A stretch of DNA of 64,000 nucleotides from Metallosphaera yellowstonensis MK1 (GCF_000243315.1 NZ_JH597770.1:541740-605739); one strand, 5' to 3'; shown: positions 1 through 9,037, numbered from the stretch's first letter. Program-made: numbers and translations. The notes: generated from the letters alone by a model not told the origin.

Positions 1-715
1 ACGACCATCCCCAAGAGGGAGCTTCACTGAAACCTATGATCATTAAGGCCAACGACGTCCCAAGGACTATTGCACCTAAGTAGTCTATCTTTACGTTAGG
101 GTTCCTATACCTGGACTCCCTAACTTGGGTGGAAGTGAGTATAGCCATGAGTACAACGAATGGTATCACACTATGATAGGTGTACTGCCATCCGAAGTTT
201 TGTGAGATGTATGCTCCTATTGGTAAAGAAATTGCAGTTCCAGCCCCAAACATAGCACTGACAATTCCTTGGGCAGTTGGTACCATATTGGGAGGAAATT
301 CCTCCCTTATCAGGCTGAAAGCTAAGGGGAACATAGCCAGACCCAGTCCCTGTATTGCCCTGGAGAAAACTAGGAAATCGAAGTTGGGAGAGAATCCAGT
401 TAAGGTGACTCCTAGGGCATAGATCCAGATGATGATTCCCAGAACTCTCTTCTTCCCATAAATGTCGCCTAGCTTTCCCGCTATTGGGTTCATGACTGCA
501 CCGGTCAAAAGGTAAACAGTTAAAACCCAACTCACCTGAGATGCCGTAACACCAAAATCCTCCTCAATCTTCACAAGTGAGGGTATTAACATGCCTTCAG
601 TATACATAACTACGATGGAGAGTGGGGCAAGAACAGCTAACGCCTTATAGGCGTACTTGATGTCGTATCCGTCGTGGCCTCGTGAGTCCCCCATTGGAGG
701 CTTTGGAACTTCCAT
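1..715 (-). CDS. MFS transporter, DHA2-like, 3' end outside window
   Basis: Drug:proton-antiporter-like member of the major facilitator superfamily, cytoplasmic membrane. Reading the minus strand from the ATG at 715 gives 238 residues open to the window edge, so the C-terminal half is missing. The first transmembrane segment follows a short polar N-terminus; MFS motif A (GKLGDIYGKKR) lies in the loop after helix 2, and several hydrophobic helices follow. The sequence resembles the 14-helix DHA2/EmrB branch. The substrate cannot be told. Upstream (716-773) is AT-rich and then runs into the IS607 remnant, so the promoter region may have been altered by that insertion. Family assignment is firm; subfamily is tentative. 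Confidence 0.85.
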   Translation of the reverse strand, partial: MEVPKPPMGDSRGHDGYDIKYAYKALAVLAPLSIVVMYTEGMLIPSLVKIEEDFGVTASQVSWVLTVYLLTGAVMNPIAGKLGDIYGKKRVLGIIIWIYALGVTLTGFSPNFDFLVFSRAIQGLGLAMFPLAFSLIREEFPPNMVPTAQGIVSAMFGAGTAISLPIGAYISQNFGWQYTYHSVIPFVVLMAILTSTQVRESRYRNPNVKIDYLGAIVLGTSLALMIIGFSEAPSWGWS

Positions 716-784
716 CAGAACTCCTAACGATATATCTTAATTTGTTTAAAAGTTTAAGTTTATCATTCGTAAGGGGTTTGGGCT

Positions 785-2058
785 TCATAGGATTTCATAA
801 TATTTAATATCAATCCTCAGCCGTTGGGCTTCACCGGGGTCACGGGGCATTGCCCCATTCATACCCCTCCGCCCCCTTAACAGGGTAACCCCAACCCACC
901 TACTCCCAGTGGGAGTGAGAAAGAGGTGGGGAAACCCGCACACCTTGAGGTATATGTTGAGAGATGCGTTCAATTGCCTATCTAGGGTGAACCCGCACCT
1001 CTCACACCTGAAAGTCCTGCCGACCTTTCGGGAAACCCGTCCACATCTGGGGCAGGACTTGGATGTGAGGTGAGGGTTCACCTCCTTCACGAAGGAACCA
1101 TAAATGGGAGCCTTATATTTTAGAACGCGATGAACAGTCCTCCAAACGGTCCTAGAAATCTTCTTAGACAGCTTGTCATCAGCATCCTCAAACATCTCTT
1201 GCTTATTCAACTTTTCAACAGCAAAAGTCGTCACAGGATACATCTCCAGCAACTTATTCACGAACTTGTGAACGTAATCCAGCACGCGATTTCTTTCGCG
1301 GTGGGAGTACTTCCTCGACAACACTTTCCCCTTCCTACCGTGCTTTGAAGCGAAGGACTTGATTCTACCCCTCTTCAACTCCATCCCAAACTTAAGGCTG
1401 TACAACTCCCTCATGAAAAACGTGACGAACTTCTCGCCGTCGTAAATGTCCAGCGTGTAGAGGTTACTGTCGATTGCTAGATAGTCTAGGGGAGTAAACC
1501 AGGGTAATTTGTAACGGAATGGTAGGTGAACCTTGTCCTCCTTTATCACGGGCTCACCCAGTTCTAACCCTTTGACCCTCCGTGAAAACCAGGAGTGGGA
1601 TCATGAGAAGGTAATGTACTCATACGGTCTTACAGTAATCCTCACACTCTCACCCTCAACCTTCCTCAGAGTAGACTTAACCCTTACGTAAACTCTCTTC
1701 AGTTATAGGTTTCCTCAGTGAAGCTCTCCCCTTTTCAGCCCTCCTCTTCCAGCTCCTCAACACGGAGTAAGCGTCGCTTATTGCCTTATCCACGTAGTGG
1801 GAAGCTAGGACGTTGACCTCCTCCAGTTCATCCCTCAACGTCCTGTAAACCCCTTCTTCTCGGGGAGGGTTATCTTGACCTTCGTGAGGACTTTCTTACC
1901 CCTCCTGATCTCTCTCCTCTCAACCTTGATCCTCTCCCACAACCAGTCTAAAGCCCTCTGCAGTAGGACTCTGTAGTTCTCCAGCAGTACCCTGCTCTCC
2001 TCCCCCTTATCGTTCTTCAGGGAGTAAGTTAGGTAGACGTACTCCTCCTCTGGCTGAA
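785..2058 (-). pseudogene. tnpB: Broken tnpB (RuvC-like RNA-guided nuclease of IS607)
   Basis: The intact 3' portion (785-1549, 254 codons) keeps the RuvC-like catalytic residues: Asp27 in LAIDSN, Glu112 in AVEKLNK and Asp190 in LDRQLNASLN, plus the zinc ribbon Cys166/Cys169/Cys182/Cys185 (numbering within this piece). Upstream, the N-terminal region is recognisable in other frames, for example EEEYVYLTYSLKNDKGEE near 2050 and ASHYVDKAISDAYSVLRSWK near 1800, but several frameshifts and stops between about 1550 and 1870 break it. The catalytic residues survive but the N-terminal recognition half does not, so it is probably a pseudogene. The 3' end of such genes normally also encodes the guide RNA scaffold. 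Confidence 0.8.
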
Positions 2059-2063
2059 ACTAT

Positions 2064-2633
2064 TTAAGCCTCAATTTCCTCGACGCACTCCCTCACCTTT
2101 TCGTATTTATGACTTCTCATTCCGTAGAGTTTTCCGCTGAATACCAATATAGAGATTTCTTCTATTAGCTCTTGCTCGGGTGTTTTGTCTCCCTATTTAG
2201 AACGACTATCTCGCAGTTGTGTGATTTGCACACTTCCTCTACTATCTCGAAGCCGAACCTCACCGGTCTGTCTGGGTAGGCTATGATTACTTTTGATACT
2301 TCGTTATTCAGCATCATCCTTAACAACTTGGTGAATCCCTTCTTCCTCACGTTCAACGAAGATCCCACGTCTGTTATCACTTGGTCGTCTTTAACGTTCT
2401 CCTCTAGGTACTTCACTTGGTTTACTAAATCGTCTTTTCCTGTGTGTTCGATACCCTAGCGTATAATGCCACTTTCCTCCTCTTGACAATTCCCATCAAT
2501 TCTACGTCCTCTTCTCTGAACCTCCACTTTCCGCTCTGTAATATCACGGGTTGATGTAGCCTTTCTTTACGTATTCTCTGAGTGTTGCGTATGAAATTCC
2601 TAAGCGTTGGCACACTTCTTTAGGTTTCAGCAT
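2064..2633 (-). pseudogene. tnpA: Broken tnpA serine recombinase of IS607
   Basis: From ATG at 2633 the minus strand reads MLKPKEVCQRLGISYATLREY, the MerR-like helix-turn-helix that starts IS607 transposases. A stop codon near 2546 and a small deletion follow. The serine-recombinase catalytic start (ALYARVS) appears in a second frame near 2455, and the rest (DLVNQVKYLEE, then DQVITDVGSSLN and VIIAYPDRPVRFGFE) in a third frame. A final frameshift near 2180 leads to the usual C-terminal tail ending at 2064. The total span of about 190 codons matches the family length. At least three lesions are visible, so it is inactive. Confidence 0.85.
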
Positions 2634-2778
2634 TGTATAAAAGTTTATGATGAAATAATATAAATTTTACGATTTATCTGAAACTGTTGTCAACGGCTTT
2701 TAGCTCTATTGGGTTTTAACCACTAATCACATTCAGATTATCGACCCTGACTTCACCGTTCAGGTTATGTCGGCATCA

Positions 2779-3324
2779 TCACTTTTGTACCCCGCCCGGC
2801 TGAGGACTTTCATTTACCGGGTTAACCGAGTCCAGTCCCGATTGGGGGCGGGGCCTTCTCGCTCTCTTTATTAGTCTATACACCAGGATTATAAGAACTA
2901 CTTGTCCCAAGTCTAGTTGAAGAGCCGATACTCCATTGTATCTTGTCTCAACAAATAATGGCAGGAAAGTCATCTGTGGGTGCCAAACGTACCAAATGAG
3001 ATAATAGTTGAGATAATTAAGAGAAGCAAAAGATAACGCAGAGGAGTCTATAACGAGGTTCTTAGCTAGACTGCCACTTCCCCAAAACAAGAGAACCCCC
3101 ACTATGAAGATCATGAGGTTTATGAATGCAGAAAAGGAGATCCCTACTGGAATTCCTAAGTTATAATATGCGTTACCATACGCATAGACTTTAGGTTCGT
3201 CCAACGGAGCTAATCCTGCTAGGGGAAGCGTCAGAATCACGAAGCCCACAGCACCTGCAAGTGAATAGAGCACATATTCCTTAGTACTTACCTCATGGTA
3301 TGCCTTTGAGCCCAAAGTCATCAC
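2779..3324 (-). CDS. Membrane protein of unknown function, about 4 TM segments
   Basis: 181 residues. The N-terminus is polar, then hydrophobic segments appear at roughly residues 18-38, 58-80, 95-112 and 130-150, ending in a basic and then polar, Pro/Gly-rich tail (KRARRPRPQSG and onward). Between helices 1 and 2 is an extracytoplasmic-looking loop with several Tyr residues (YAYGNAYYNLG). I do not recognise the family. It is divergent from the 98-residue gene at 3404, with about 80 bp between. The C-terminal Pro/Gly-rich tail ends just beside the left flank of the IS607 remnant, so the original 3' end could have been altered. Codon use and hydrophobicity pattern support a real gene. Confidence 0.55.
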   Translation of the reverse strand: MMTLGSKAYHEVSTKEYVLYSLAGAVGFVILTLPLAGLAPLDEPKVYAYGNAYYNLGIPVGISFSAFINLMIFIVGVLLFWGSGSLAKNLVIDSSALSFASLNYLNYYLIWYVWHPQMTFLPLFVETRYNGVSALQLDLGQVVLIILVYRLIKRARRPRPQSGLDSVNPVNESPQPGGVQK

Positions 3325-3403
3325 CTGGCCTTTCTCCTAAGAGTATAGTTTAAAACTAGAATTATTTATTCTCATTCCAAAGTACTTTGGAACTGATACA
3401 GCC

Positions 3404-3700
3404 ATGAGTGACTCCAAGAAATTCCTGGAGCTACAAGACATGATACTCCTTAGGACCTCCCTTGAGAAGGTCAGGTTACACGTAGATTCTAGAAAGGAAA
3501 AGACGGTGTACAGGTGGGTCATGGAGGAGTTAAAGGAATTTCTAAGGAAGGGTAGCAAGTACGGTTGTGAGGTCGAGGCTGTGTACGGAGCAATTCAGCT
3601 GGAAAACTGGCAGGTTCTCCTTAATCAGGTGAACCTATGTTTAGAGAGGTTCAAGATGGAAATAGAGGAAAAATATAGGGAAATGAGTTCTAATGAATGA
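3404..3700 (+). CDS. Small helical protein of unknown function
   Basis: 98 residues, charged and almost wholly helical in pattern, with no membrane segment and two cysteines in the second half (YGCEVEA and NLCLERF). It starts with ATG at 3404; an AT-rich stretch (TATTTATTCT) about 35 bp upstream could serve as the TATA element. Its last 11 bases overlap the end of the convergent TauE gene. No family recognised. The competing minus-strand frame through the same DNA lacks protein-like composition, so I prefer this strand. Confidence 0.5.
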   Translation: MSDSKKFLELQDMILLRTSLEKVRLHVDSRKEKTVYRWVMEELKEFLRKGSKYGCEVEAVYGAIQLENWQVLLNQVNLCLERFKMEIEEKYREMSSNE

Positions 3701-4559
3701 CGAGCAAAAGCCCCTTATAGTTCAGGATCATGATATAAACAGCTACAAGGATTATAATGAAGGCAAATGCCTTTCTCAGGATTCCCCTAGGTAACCTCGT
3801 GGCAACTGAGACCCCTGCATATCCACCCACAACTCCACCTGCGAGATAAAGTAAACTAATGAGAGGGTATACGTAACCATATATGGAATCGACAGCAGCA
3901 GTAGTTATTCCAAACGTTCCCACAGCTATTAATGATGTGCCCACTGCCTTAATCATACACAACCCTGAGCTGAACAAAAGTCCTGGGACTATCAGAAATC
4001 CTCCTCCTATACCGAAGTATCCAGAAGCAAACCCCACCGCTAACCCGGTAGGAATGACCCTAAATAAAGAGAGGTGCGCTAATCCTCCTTGAGATACCGA
4101 TGTGGTCTTTACGTCCAGGGACTTCTGTCTGAGCATGAGTAGTGCCACAACCACCATTAATATTCCGAAGAAGAATAGAAGGGATTGACCTGGCGTTATG
4201 TGACTTACGTATCCTCCCAGCGTAGCTCCGAGGATACCTGGAACCGTAAATATTATTCCCTCAGTTAGTCTCACGTTACCTTTCTTGAAATGAATGAAGC
4301 TATTGATGTAAGCATTCAGTCCCACCGCCAAGGCCGTAGTACCTACTGCAACATGATCGATGAAGTTAGAGTATTCATAGGCTAGTTCTGGGTTGGAAGC
4401 GTATTGGGGCGGAACTACTGCTAGACCCACGAAGTATAATAAGAGGGGTACAGCGAGGATAGAACCCCCTCCACCTATTAGTCCTAGACTGAAACCAACC
4501 AAAAGGCCGGATATTACAGCTAGCAAGTATTGCATTGGGGTAATTACAATCTCTATCAT
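3690..4559 (-). CDS. TauE/SafE family anion exporter
   Basis: 289-residue polytopic membrane protein of the TauE/SafE (formerly DUF81) family, proposed to export sulfite, sulfoacetate or related organosulfur anions. The two family halves are visible: the N-terminal glycine-rich helix LLVGFSLGLIGGGGSILAVP and its second-half repeat LAVGFASGYFGIGGGFLIVP. About eight hydrophobic segments; length fits the family. In a sulfur-metabolising crenarchaeon sulfite efflux is a sensible role, but the substrate is inference. It lies 14 bp downstream of the DedA gene on the same strand, which in turn overlaps the DtxR regulator, so the three genes probably form one transcription unit read from 5541. Confidence 0.85.
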   Translation of the reverse strand: MIEIVITPMQYLLAVISGLLVGFSLGLIGGGGSILAVPLLLYFVGLAVVPPQYASNPELAYEYSNFIDHVAVGTTALAVGLNAYINSFIHFKKGNVRLTEGIIFTVPGILGATLGGYVSHITPGQSLLFFFGILMVVVALLMLRQKSLDVKTTSVSQGGLAHLSLFRVIPTGLAVGFASGYFGIGGGFLIVPGLLFSSGLCMIKAVGTSLIAVGTFGITTAAVDSIYGYVYPLISLLYLAGGVVGGYAGVSVATRLPRGILRKAFAFIIILVAVYIMILNYKGLLLVIH

Positions 4560-4573
4560 AAAAGTAAGTTTCG

Positions 4574-5149
4574 TTAAAACTTTAAAAAGTTTCCTTTGAT
4601 CAAAATGTAGGCCACTATAACGATTGAAATTACTACTGCAACTATGTACAGATACTGATCAATTAAGGCTATTAAGGTCTCCCAAGTTGAAGCGAATCTT
4701 ATTCCTATGTAAACAAGTGCACTGTCCCAGATCAAATGACCTAAGAAGGTAGCAATAATGAAGAGACTTACGTTCATCCTACTAAGTCCTGCTGGAAAGG
4801 AGATCAAGGCTCTGAAGACGGGAACAAACCTAAAGAGAAATACCGACTGAAGCCCATATTTGGAGAACCACTTATTTAACGCATCTAACTTCTCATCGTT
4901 AAGCTTGAATGCCCATCCGTATTTCCTGAGGAACGGGACGCCAAGCTTCAAGGCTACCATGTAATCTATGATCGAACCGATGAGACTGCCCACAGTTCCT
5001 ACCAATAGCCCCACCAGGGGATCTATGAGACCCTTAGTGGAGTAATAGCCTACTAACGGCATCACTACCTCGCTAGGGATGGGAAGTGACATCCCTTCAA
5101 GTATCATTAGGGCGAAGATATAGACGTAGGATGGTGGGACATTGATCAC
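4574..5149 (-). CDS. DedA family membrane protein
   Basis: 191 residues, the usual length for the DedA/VTT (SNARE-associated) family of integral membrane proteins, linked in bacteria to membrane homeostasis and lipid scrambling. Family features visible: an early Glu/Pro motif (LEGMSLPIPSEVVMPLVGYYS), a GxxxGxxxG-type helix, and the FxRFxPxxRxxxxxxAGxxxM signature as FRFVPVFRALISFPAGLSRM. The start ATG lies inside the TGA region of the upstream DtxR gene (4-bp overlap, 5146-5149), a clear sign of translational coupling with the regulator. Function in archaea is not established. Confidence 0.85.
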   Translation of the reverse strand: MINVPPSYVYIFALMILEGMSLPIPSEVVMPLVGYYSTKGLIDPLVGLLVGTVGSLIGSIIDYMVALKLGVPFLRKYGWAFKLNDEKLDALNKWFSKYGLQSVFLFRFVPVFRALISFPAGLSRMNVSLFIIATFLGHLIWDSALVYIGIRFASTWETLIALIDQYLYIVAVVISIVIVAYILIKGNFLKF

Positions 5150-5541
5150 GGAATCTCCTCACCGTGTGGACACTTCTCCGGCCTCCCAAGGAACTCATAT
5201 AATTTTTCTATTATCTCTTCAGGAACGTCAAGCTCAAACTTCTTGGAGTAATTGCAGGCTGAAGAAGGGTCTAAGCCGGTCTTAACTAGGAGGGACTCTA
5301 TGACTCTGTGGGCCCTTTTCGCCCTAATCAGGCTCTTTCTTCCCTCTTCCGTTATGAATATATCGTTGTCCTGTTTCCTAATAAGGCCCTTCCTCTCTAG
5401 ATGCCTTAGTTCTTCAAAGGCACTTGCTGGACTCACCTCAATTTCCTTCGCGAGTGCACTCAACCTAGCAGGCTTCCCCCCGTCGTTGAGTCTCTTTATC
5501 GCACTGAGATAATCTATCTCTCTGGGCGAAATTCCCATCAT
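5146..5541 (-). CDS. DtxR/MntR-type metal-dependent regulator, no FeoA domain
   Basis: 131 residues: an N-terminal winged helix (about 1-65) followed by the DtxR dimerisation/metal-binding domain, ending with the CPHGEEIP motif typical of this family. A Cys lies just before the predicted metal-site helix (SSACNYSKKFE). There is no C-terminal SH3/FeoA domain, unlike the second DtxR protein at 42650. It likely senses Fe or Mn and represses its own DedA/TauE unit; this is inference from operon structure. The first codon is only 9 bp from the antiporter start on the opposite strand, so the two promoters must interleave: a TATA-like GTTAATAAG at 5561-5569 suits this gene as a leaderless transcript. 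Confidence 0.85.
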   Translation of the reverse strand: MMGISPREIDYLSAIKRLNDGGKPARLSALAKEIEVSPASAFEELRHLERKGLIRKQDNDIFITEEGRKSLIRAKRAHRVIESLLVKTGLDPSSACNYSKKFELDVPEEIIEKLYEFLGRPEKCPHGEEIP

Positions 5542-5549
5542 ATTTAAAG

Positions 5550-7103
5550 ATGGCCGATCTGTTAATAAGTCTTTACATGAACGTCGCAGTGGTAACTCTT
5601 CTTTACATAGGGATTATGCTAATTTTAGCTAAGCTAGCAGAAGAAGGTTTTTCTAGGATAGGACTAACACCCTTCGTCGGAGCCGTCATCATAGGGATAG
5701 TGTTGGGCAACGGCGTTTTGGGAGTTATAACTGTGAACGATATCGTCAGCTTCATCACCTCCCTAGGCATAATCTTTCTCCTTTTCCTCGCGGGAGCAGA
5801 AGAGATAGGGGGAGGGCTGGAGGTAGACGGCAAGATAGTATGGTCCTCCGTTTTCCTACTTCTACTTCCATCAATTTTCGTCTTTTACGTTTTATATTTC
5901 CTACATATGGCTGAAGCAACCGTTCTCTTGTTCCCCTTAGTTATGACTAGCGTAGGACCGTTGACACGACTTCTCATGGACACCGGGATGTCGAAGTCTA
6001 CTCTAGGTAGGAAGATCTTTTATCAGGGTACAACTGTTGAAATAATTTCAGTTATCCTTTTTGCTATATTTTTAAATGCTGTTAATCTCGAAAGTCTGTT
6101 AAAGATAGGAATAGAGATTGTGTTGGTCTTTCTACTCATACTTGTAGCAGGCCCTAAGATAGCCAGGGTTCTGGAGACCTTAGAGGGTTACGTGAAGGTA
6201 AGGGAGATTGAGTTAGCCTCCGTTGTTTCCTTCATACTGATAACAGGATACGTTGCCGAGGTTCTGAACTTCAATTCAGCCATAGCTGCCCTCTTCTTAG
6301 GGTTCCTCCTCAGGGGATATCTAAGAGATAGACCAGATTTAGTTGAGAAGCTTAGAGGATTGACTTATGGTTTCTTCGAGCCTCTCTTCTTTGTAAGTAT
6401 CGGTCTCTACTTCGTTAGGATAACCCCGCTCATAGCTGGAATAGGACTCCTTCTCGCATCTGTCGTGTTGCTTTCAAAATTCATTGCTGGATTCCTCGCA
6501 TCCTTTATCGTGAAGGAAAATCCGATAGTTAATGGACTAGGAACATCAACAAAGGGGGGAGTGGACGCCTCCTTACTGATAACAGCTCTCGTAGTTCATA
6601 AGTTGAACTACCATGAATACTCCTTTTCAGCCCTCTCCTTGACAGTCCTAGCTGTTGCAGTTCCTCTTCTCTTTAAACTAAAGTTTAAAGGGAAAATAGG
6701 AACGGACATAAGGAGGCCTCGAATGAACGAAAAGGTGGGCTCCTTAAGTTACTTACTTCCTCCCTTGTTCGCGAAGAAGGATGAAACCCTCAGGGAAATA
6801 ATCAACAAGATTACAGAAAGGGGAGCTAGGGCCATAGTGATTGTGGACGACCAAATGCACCTGGTAGGTCATATAACCGTTCAGCAGTTACTTGAGATAG
6901 ATCCAGCTCAGTACGAGGCACTTAAGGCAGCAGACCTGCCACTAAACGAGACCGAATCAGTAGATGTTGACGCGAGAATCATTGATGTCCTGAGAAAGTT
7001 CAAGTCCACAGGAACGGCAGTGATTGCAGTGATAGATCGCGATCACAGGGTCATTGGTATCATATATGAACGTGAATTGCTCAGGATCCTTGCGTCTCCT
7101 TAG
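5550..7103 (+). CDS. CPA2-type cation/proton antiporter with C-terminal CBS pair
   Basis: 517 residues. The first 380 form about 12 hydrophobic helices of the Na+/H+ exchanger (CPA2/KefB) superfamily, with the conserved FFxxxGLYF-like segment FEPLFFVSIGLYFV. The cytoplasmic tail from about residue 395 contains two CBS motifs (IVIVDDQMHLVGHITVQQLLE and VIAVIDRDHRVIGIIYEREL), likely sensing adenine nucleotides or ionic strength. It probably contributes to pH and ion homeostasis in acid. Start choice: ATG 5550 is preceded by TATTTAAA at 5541-5548, too close for a TATA box of that start but well placed for a leaderless message starting at the in-frame ATG 5577. Metal or ion specificity unknown. 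Confidence 0.85.
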   Translation: MADLLISLYMNVAVVTLLYIGIMLILAKLAEEGFSRIGLTPFVGAVIIGIVLGNGVLGVITVNDIVSFITSLGIIFLLFLAGAEEIGGGLEVDGKIVWSSVFLLLLPSIFVFYVLYFLHMAEATVLLFPLVMTSVGPLTRLLMDTGMSKSTLGRKIFYQGTTVEIISVILFAIFLNAVNLESLLKIGIEIVLVFLLILVAGPKIARVLETLEGYVKVREIELASVVSFILITGYVAEVLNFNSAIAALFLGFLLRGYLRDRPDLVEKLRGLTYGFFEPLFFVSIGLYFVRITPLIAGIGLLLASVVLLSKFIAGFLASFIVKENPIVNGLGTSTKGGVDASLLITALVVHKLNYHEYSFSALSLTVLAVAVPLLFKLKFKGKIGTDIRRPRMNEKVGSLSYLLPPLFAKKDETLREIINKITERGARAIVIVDDQMHLVGHITVQQLLEIDPAQYEALKAADLPLNETESVDVDARIIDVLRKFKSTGTAVIAVIDRDHRVIGIIYERELLRILASP

Positions 7104-7152
7104 ATTGGATCAGGGAACAAGCCTAATTAGGTAGAGGGATTATATTTAAGTC

Positions 7153-8016
7153 ATGAAACACATCATAGTTGCAAACGTAACACCCTTCGACGAGAAGGGG
7201 GAAGTGGATCTGAACGCACTTAAGACACTTTATGAGTTCGACCTTAAGAGGGGAGTAACCGGTTTTTGGGTCATGGGTACTACAGGAGAGCTCAACATGT
7301 TAAGCCATGAGGAGAAACTCAAAATTGCGAAGGTCAGTGTAGAGACTGCAGGTGACAAGATGATTCTGGGAATAAATGAGGACTCTACCTATCTCGCCCT
7401 CAGACTAGCTAAGGAGTATACAGACATGGGGGCCACCGCCATTTTCTCTCTTCCTCCCATCTATCACAGGCCTTCTGAACAAGGTCTATTTAGATTTTTC
7501 GAGGCACTCTCTAAGCCTGGAGTACCACTCTATGTGTATAACATCCCCAGTTATACAGGCTATCTTTTCCCCCTCGAGCTGACCAAGAAGTTAGCCAGGG
7601 AGGGCATAATCCAAGGCATGAAATACACCACTAACGATCTCGTATCGTTCTATCAGTTCTCAACCGCGAAGGAGGAGGCTAGGGACTTCAAGCTATTTAT
7701 AGGCTCAGAACACCTCATCCTTCCCTCCTTCATGTACGGAAGTGACGGTGCAGTAACCGCAGTAGCCAACTTCGCTCCAGAGTTGGTGAGGGCGCTGGTA
7801 GACTCCTATGAGTCAGGGGACTGGAGAAAGGCCATTGAGTACCAGCTCATGGTTTCCAAGCTGGGCTTTGCGGTCGGAGCTGGAGATTATCCCACAGGTG
7901 TCAAGATAGCGCTGAGATATAGGGGCGTCTGGGTTGGGAGAGCAAGGGCTCCACTTCAAGAGGATATAAACCAGGAAGCCGTGATATACTCCAAGTTAAA
8001 GGAGCTGGGTCTGTGA
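7153..8016 (+). CDS. DHDPS/KDG aldolase family enzyme
   Basis: 287-residue (beta/alpha)8 aldolase of the dihydrodipicolinate synthase/N-acetylneuraminate lyase superfamily. Key residues: substrate-carboxylate loop GTTGE (42-46), catalytic Tyr129 in YNIPSYTG, and Schiff-base Lys157 in GMKYTT. Sulfolobales make lysine by the LysW/alpha-aminoadipate route, so a true DapA is unlikely; 2-keto-3-deoxygluconate or another 2-keto-3-deoxy-sugar acid is a better guess. It is not a close match to the known Sulfolobus KdgA as I remember it, so the substrate remains open. It sits 50 bp downstream of the antiporter; TTATATTTAA just ahead of the ATG could drive a separate transcript. Confidence 0.8.
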   Translation: MKHIIVANVTPFDEKGEVDLNALKTLYEFDLKRGVTGFWVMGTTGELNMLSHEEKLKIAKVSVETAGDKMILGINEDSTYLALRLAKEYTDMGATAIFSLPPIYHRPSEQGLFRFFEALSKPGVPLYVYNIPSYTGYLFPLELTKKLAREGIIQGMKYTTNDLVSFYQFSTAKEEARDFKLFIGSEHLILPSFMYGSDGAVTAVANFAPELVRALVDSYESGDWRKAIEYQLMVSKLGFAVGAGDYPTGVKIALRYRGVWVGRARAPLQEDINQEAVIYSKLKELGL

Positions 8017-8061
8017 TGAACTCGATGTAGATCGAAAGGTGAGATAATTATTCCCGGCTGA

Positions 8062-8577
8062 TCAGAAGACTGTCACGTTTACATAAACTACGTTGCACCT
8101 GTCCCAGATCGGGACGAGCAGAGTTCCTTGGGAAATGTTGTTTAGTCTCAGTATCACCTCCACTGTGGTTGAGGAGGGCGTGAAGTTCTCCTCTAATCCC
8201 TCTAGTATGTAAAACCTGTTGTCGCCGTTTATGTGAACGATATCATTTCCCCTTATAACAATAGTGAAGTTGATCGTACTGTTACCTGAGACCCTCATAG
8301 ATGAAGGATACACTGAGAAGTCCCCTCGGCAGATTTCAAATTCAGCTCCGAATGAGGCGGGCCCATTATATACAAAAGTCTGGTTGGATATTGTTGAGCC
8401 GTAATGGGTCGGATAAAATAAGGGAGGATTGGCCGTTGGCTCTAGCTCAATACCGTTCTCTACGTCCCTGAACTTGTCGTGAAAGGGATAAACGGGCGCA
8501 AACGACAGCACGAGAGAGAGATAGGCCAAGGACAAGGCAAGAACGACTCCAGCCAGCACCAGGACGGCAGTTTTCAC
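8062..8577 (-). CDS. Secreted or membrane-anchored protein of unknown function
   Basis: 171 residues with a short basic N-terminus and one hydrophobic helix (about residues 4-28), then a soluble extracytoplasmic domain rich in Thr, Asn, Val and Tyr with beta-strand periodicity. Many N-x-S/T sites (for example NQTF, NSTINFT, NISQ, NVTVF) suggest N-glycosylation, as is usual for surface proteins of Sulfolobales. Two cysteines (EICRGDF and WDRCNVVY) could form a disulfide. No family recognised. It is transcribed away from the membrane/HTH pair at 8720-9457. Confidence 0.6.
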   Translation of the reverse strand: MKTAVLVLAGVVLALSLAYLSLVLSFAPVYPFHDKFRDVENGIELEPTANPPLFYPTHYGSTISNQTFVYNGPASFGAEFEICRGDFSVYPSSMRVSGNSTINFTIVIRGNDIVHINGDNRFYILEGLEENFTPSSTTVEVILRLNNISQGTLLVPIWDRCNVVYVNVTVF

Positions 8578-8719
8578 GGTAGCATCTTCTTCTGCTACAA
8601 ATATATACTTAATCCAAACTTGTCCTAATTCCTCCTCGTAACCATCAAAAAGTGTTCACTACGTGATTTGGGTAAAGACTTATTAAAACTGGTTAATGTG
8701 AAGATCTTCAAGAGATTAG

Positions 8720-9007
8720 ATGTTTGAGATATGGTACGTCACTATATCCTTGTCTGTGCTAACCTCAATATTTTCAATCCTTATACTGATCGAATTTCTC
8801 AGAATCAGGCAGTCATTCGGCACCAGGATAGTTGCACTCATGTCAAGTCTAAGTACCCTATTTGTAATTCAAAGCGTGACATACGTGGCCTCTTTCATGA
8901 TGTGGAGCAATGAAAGAAACCCGTTATATGTATATCCATCCCTAGTTATGGCAGCTCTTTCATCAGCGATAATAATTCTCCTTTATTACTATATTACAAG
9001 ATACTAA
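8720..9007 (+). CDS. Small membrane protein, three TM helices
   Basis: 95 residues with three hydrophobic helices (about 6-28, 36-60, 70-92) joined by short loops; no enzyme motif. It converges on the membrane-bound HTH regulator at 9038 with 30 bp between the stop codons. The pairing of a tiny polytopic protein with a one-component membrane regulator suggests the two could act together, but this is only a neighbourhood argument. Family not recognised. The overlapping plus-strand frame at 8731 has no protein-like character. Confidence 0.55.
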   Translation: MFEIWYVTISLSVLTSIFSILILIEFLRIRQSFGTRIVALMSSLSTLFVIQSVTYVASFMMWSNERNPLYVYPSLVMAALSSAIIILLYYYITRY

Positions 9008-9037
9008 CTCGTTAAGGTTAGTTCTAACTTCGTTACG

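Larger units (their letters stand above)
774..2640 (-). mobile_element. Degenerate IS607-family element (ISC1904-like)
   Basis: A minus-strand unit with a serine-recombinase tnpA remnant followed by a tnpB remnant, about 1.87 kb. This gene order and size match the IS607 family, and what I recall of Sulfolobus ISC1904 resembles it closely. Both genes carry stops and frameshifts, so the element cannot move by itself. The right end (near 774) starts GGGTTTGGGCTTC; the same end recurs at 60984. IS607 elements have no inverted repeats and leave no target duplication, so exact ends are approximate; the left end could extend to about 2700. Confidence 0.8.

Noticed and set aside
3337-3558. 73-codon minus-strand ORF opposite the 98-residue gene
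   Set aside because: Ser/Leu-rich shadow composition; the plus-strand frame is more protein-like.
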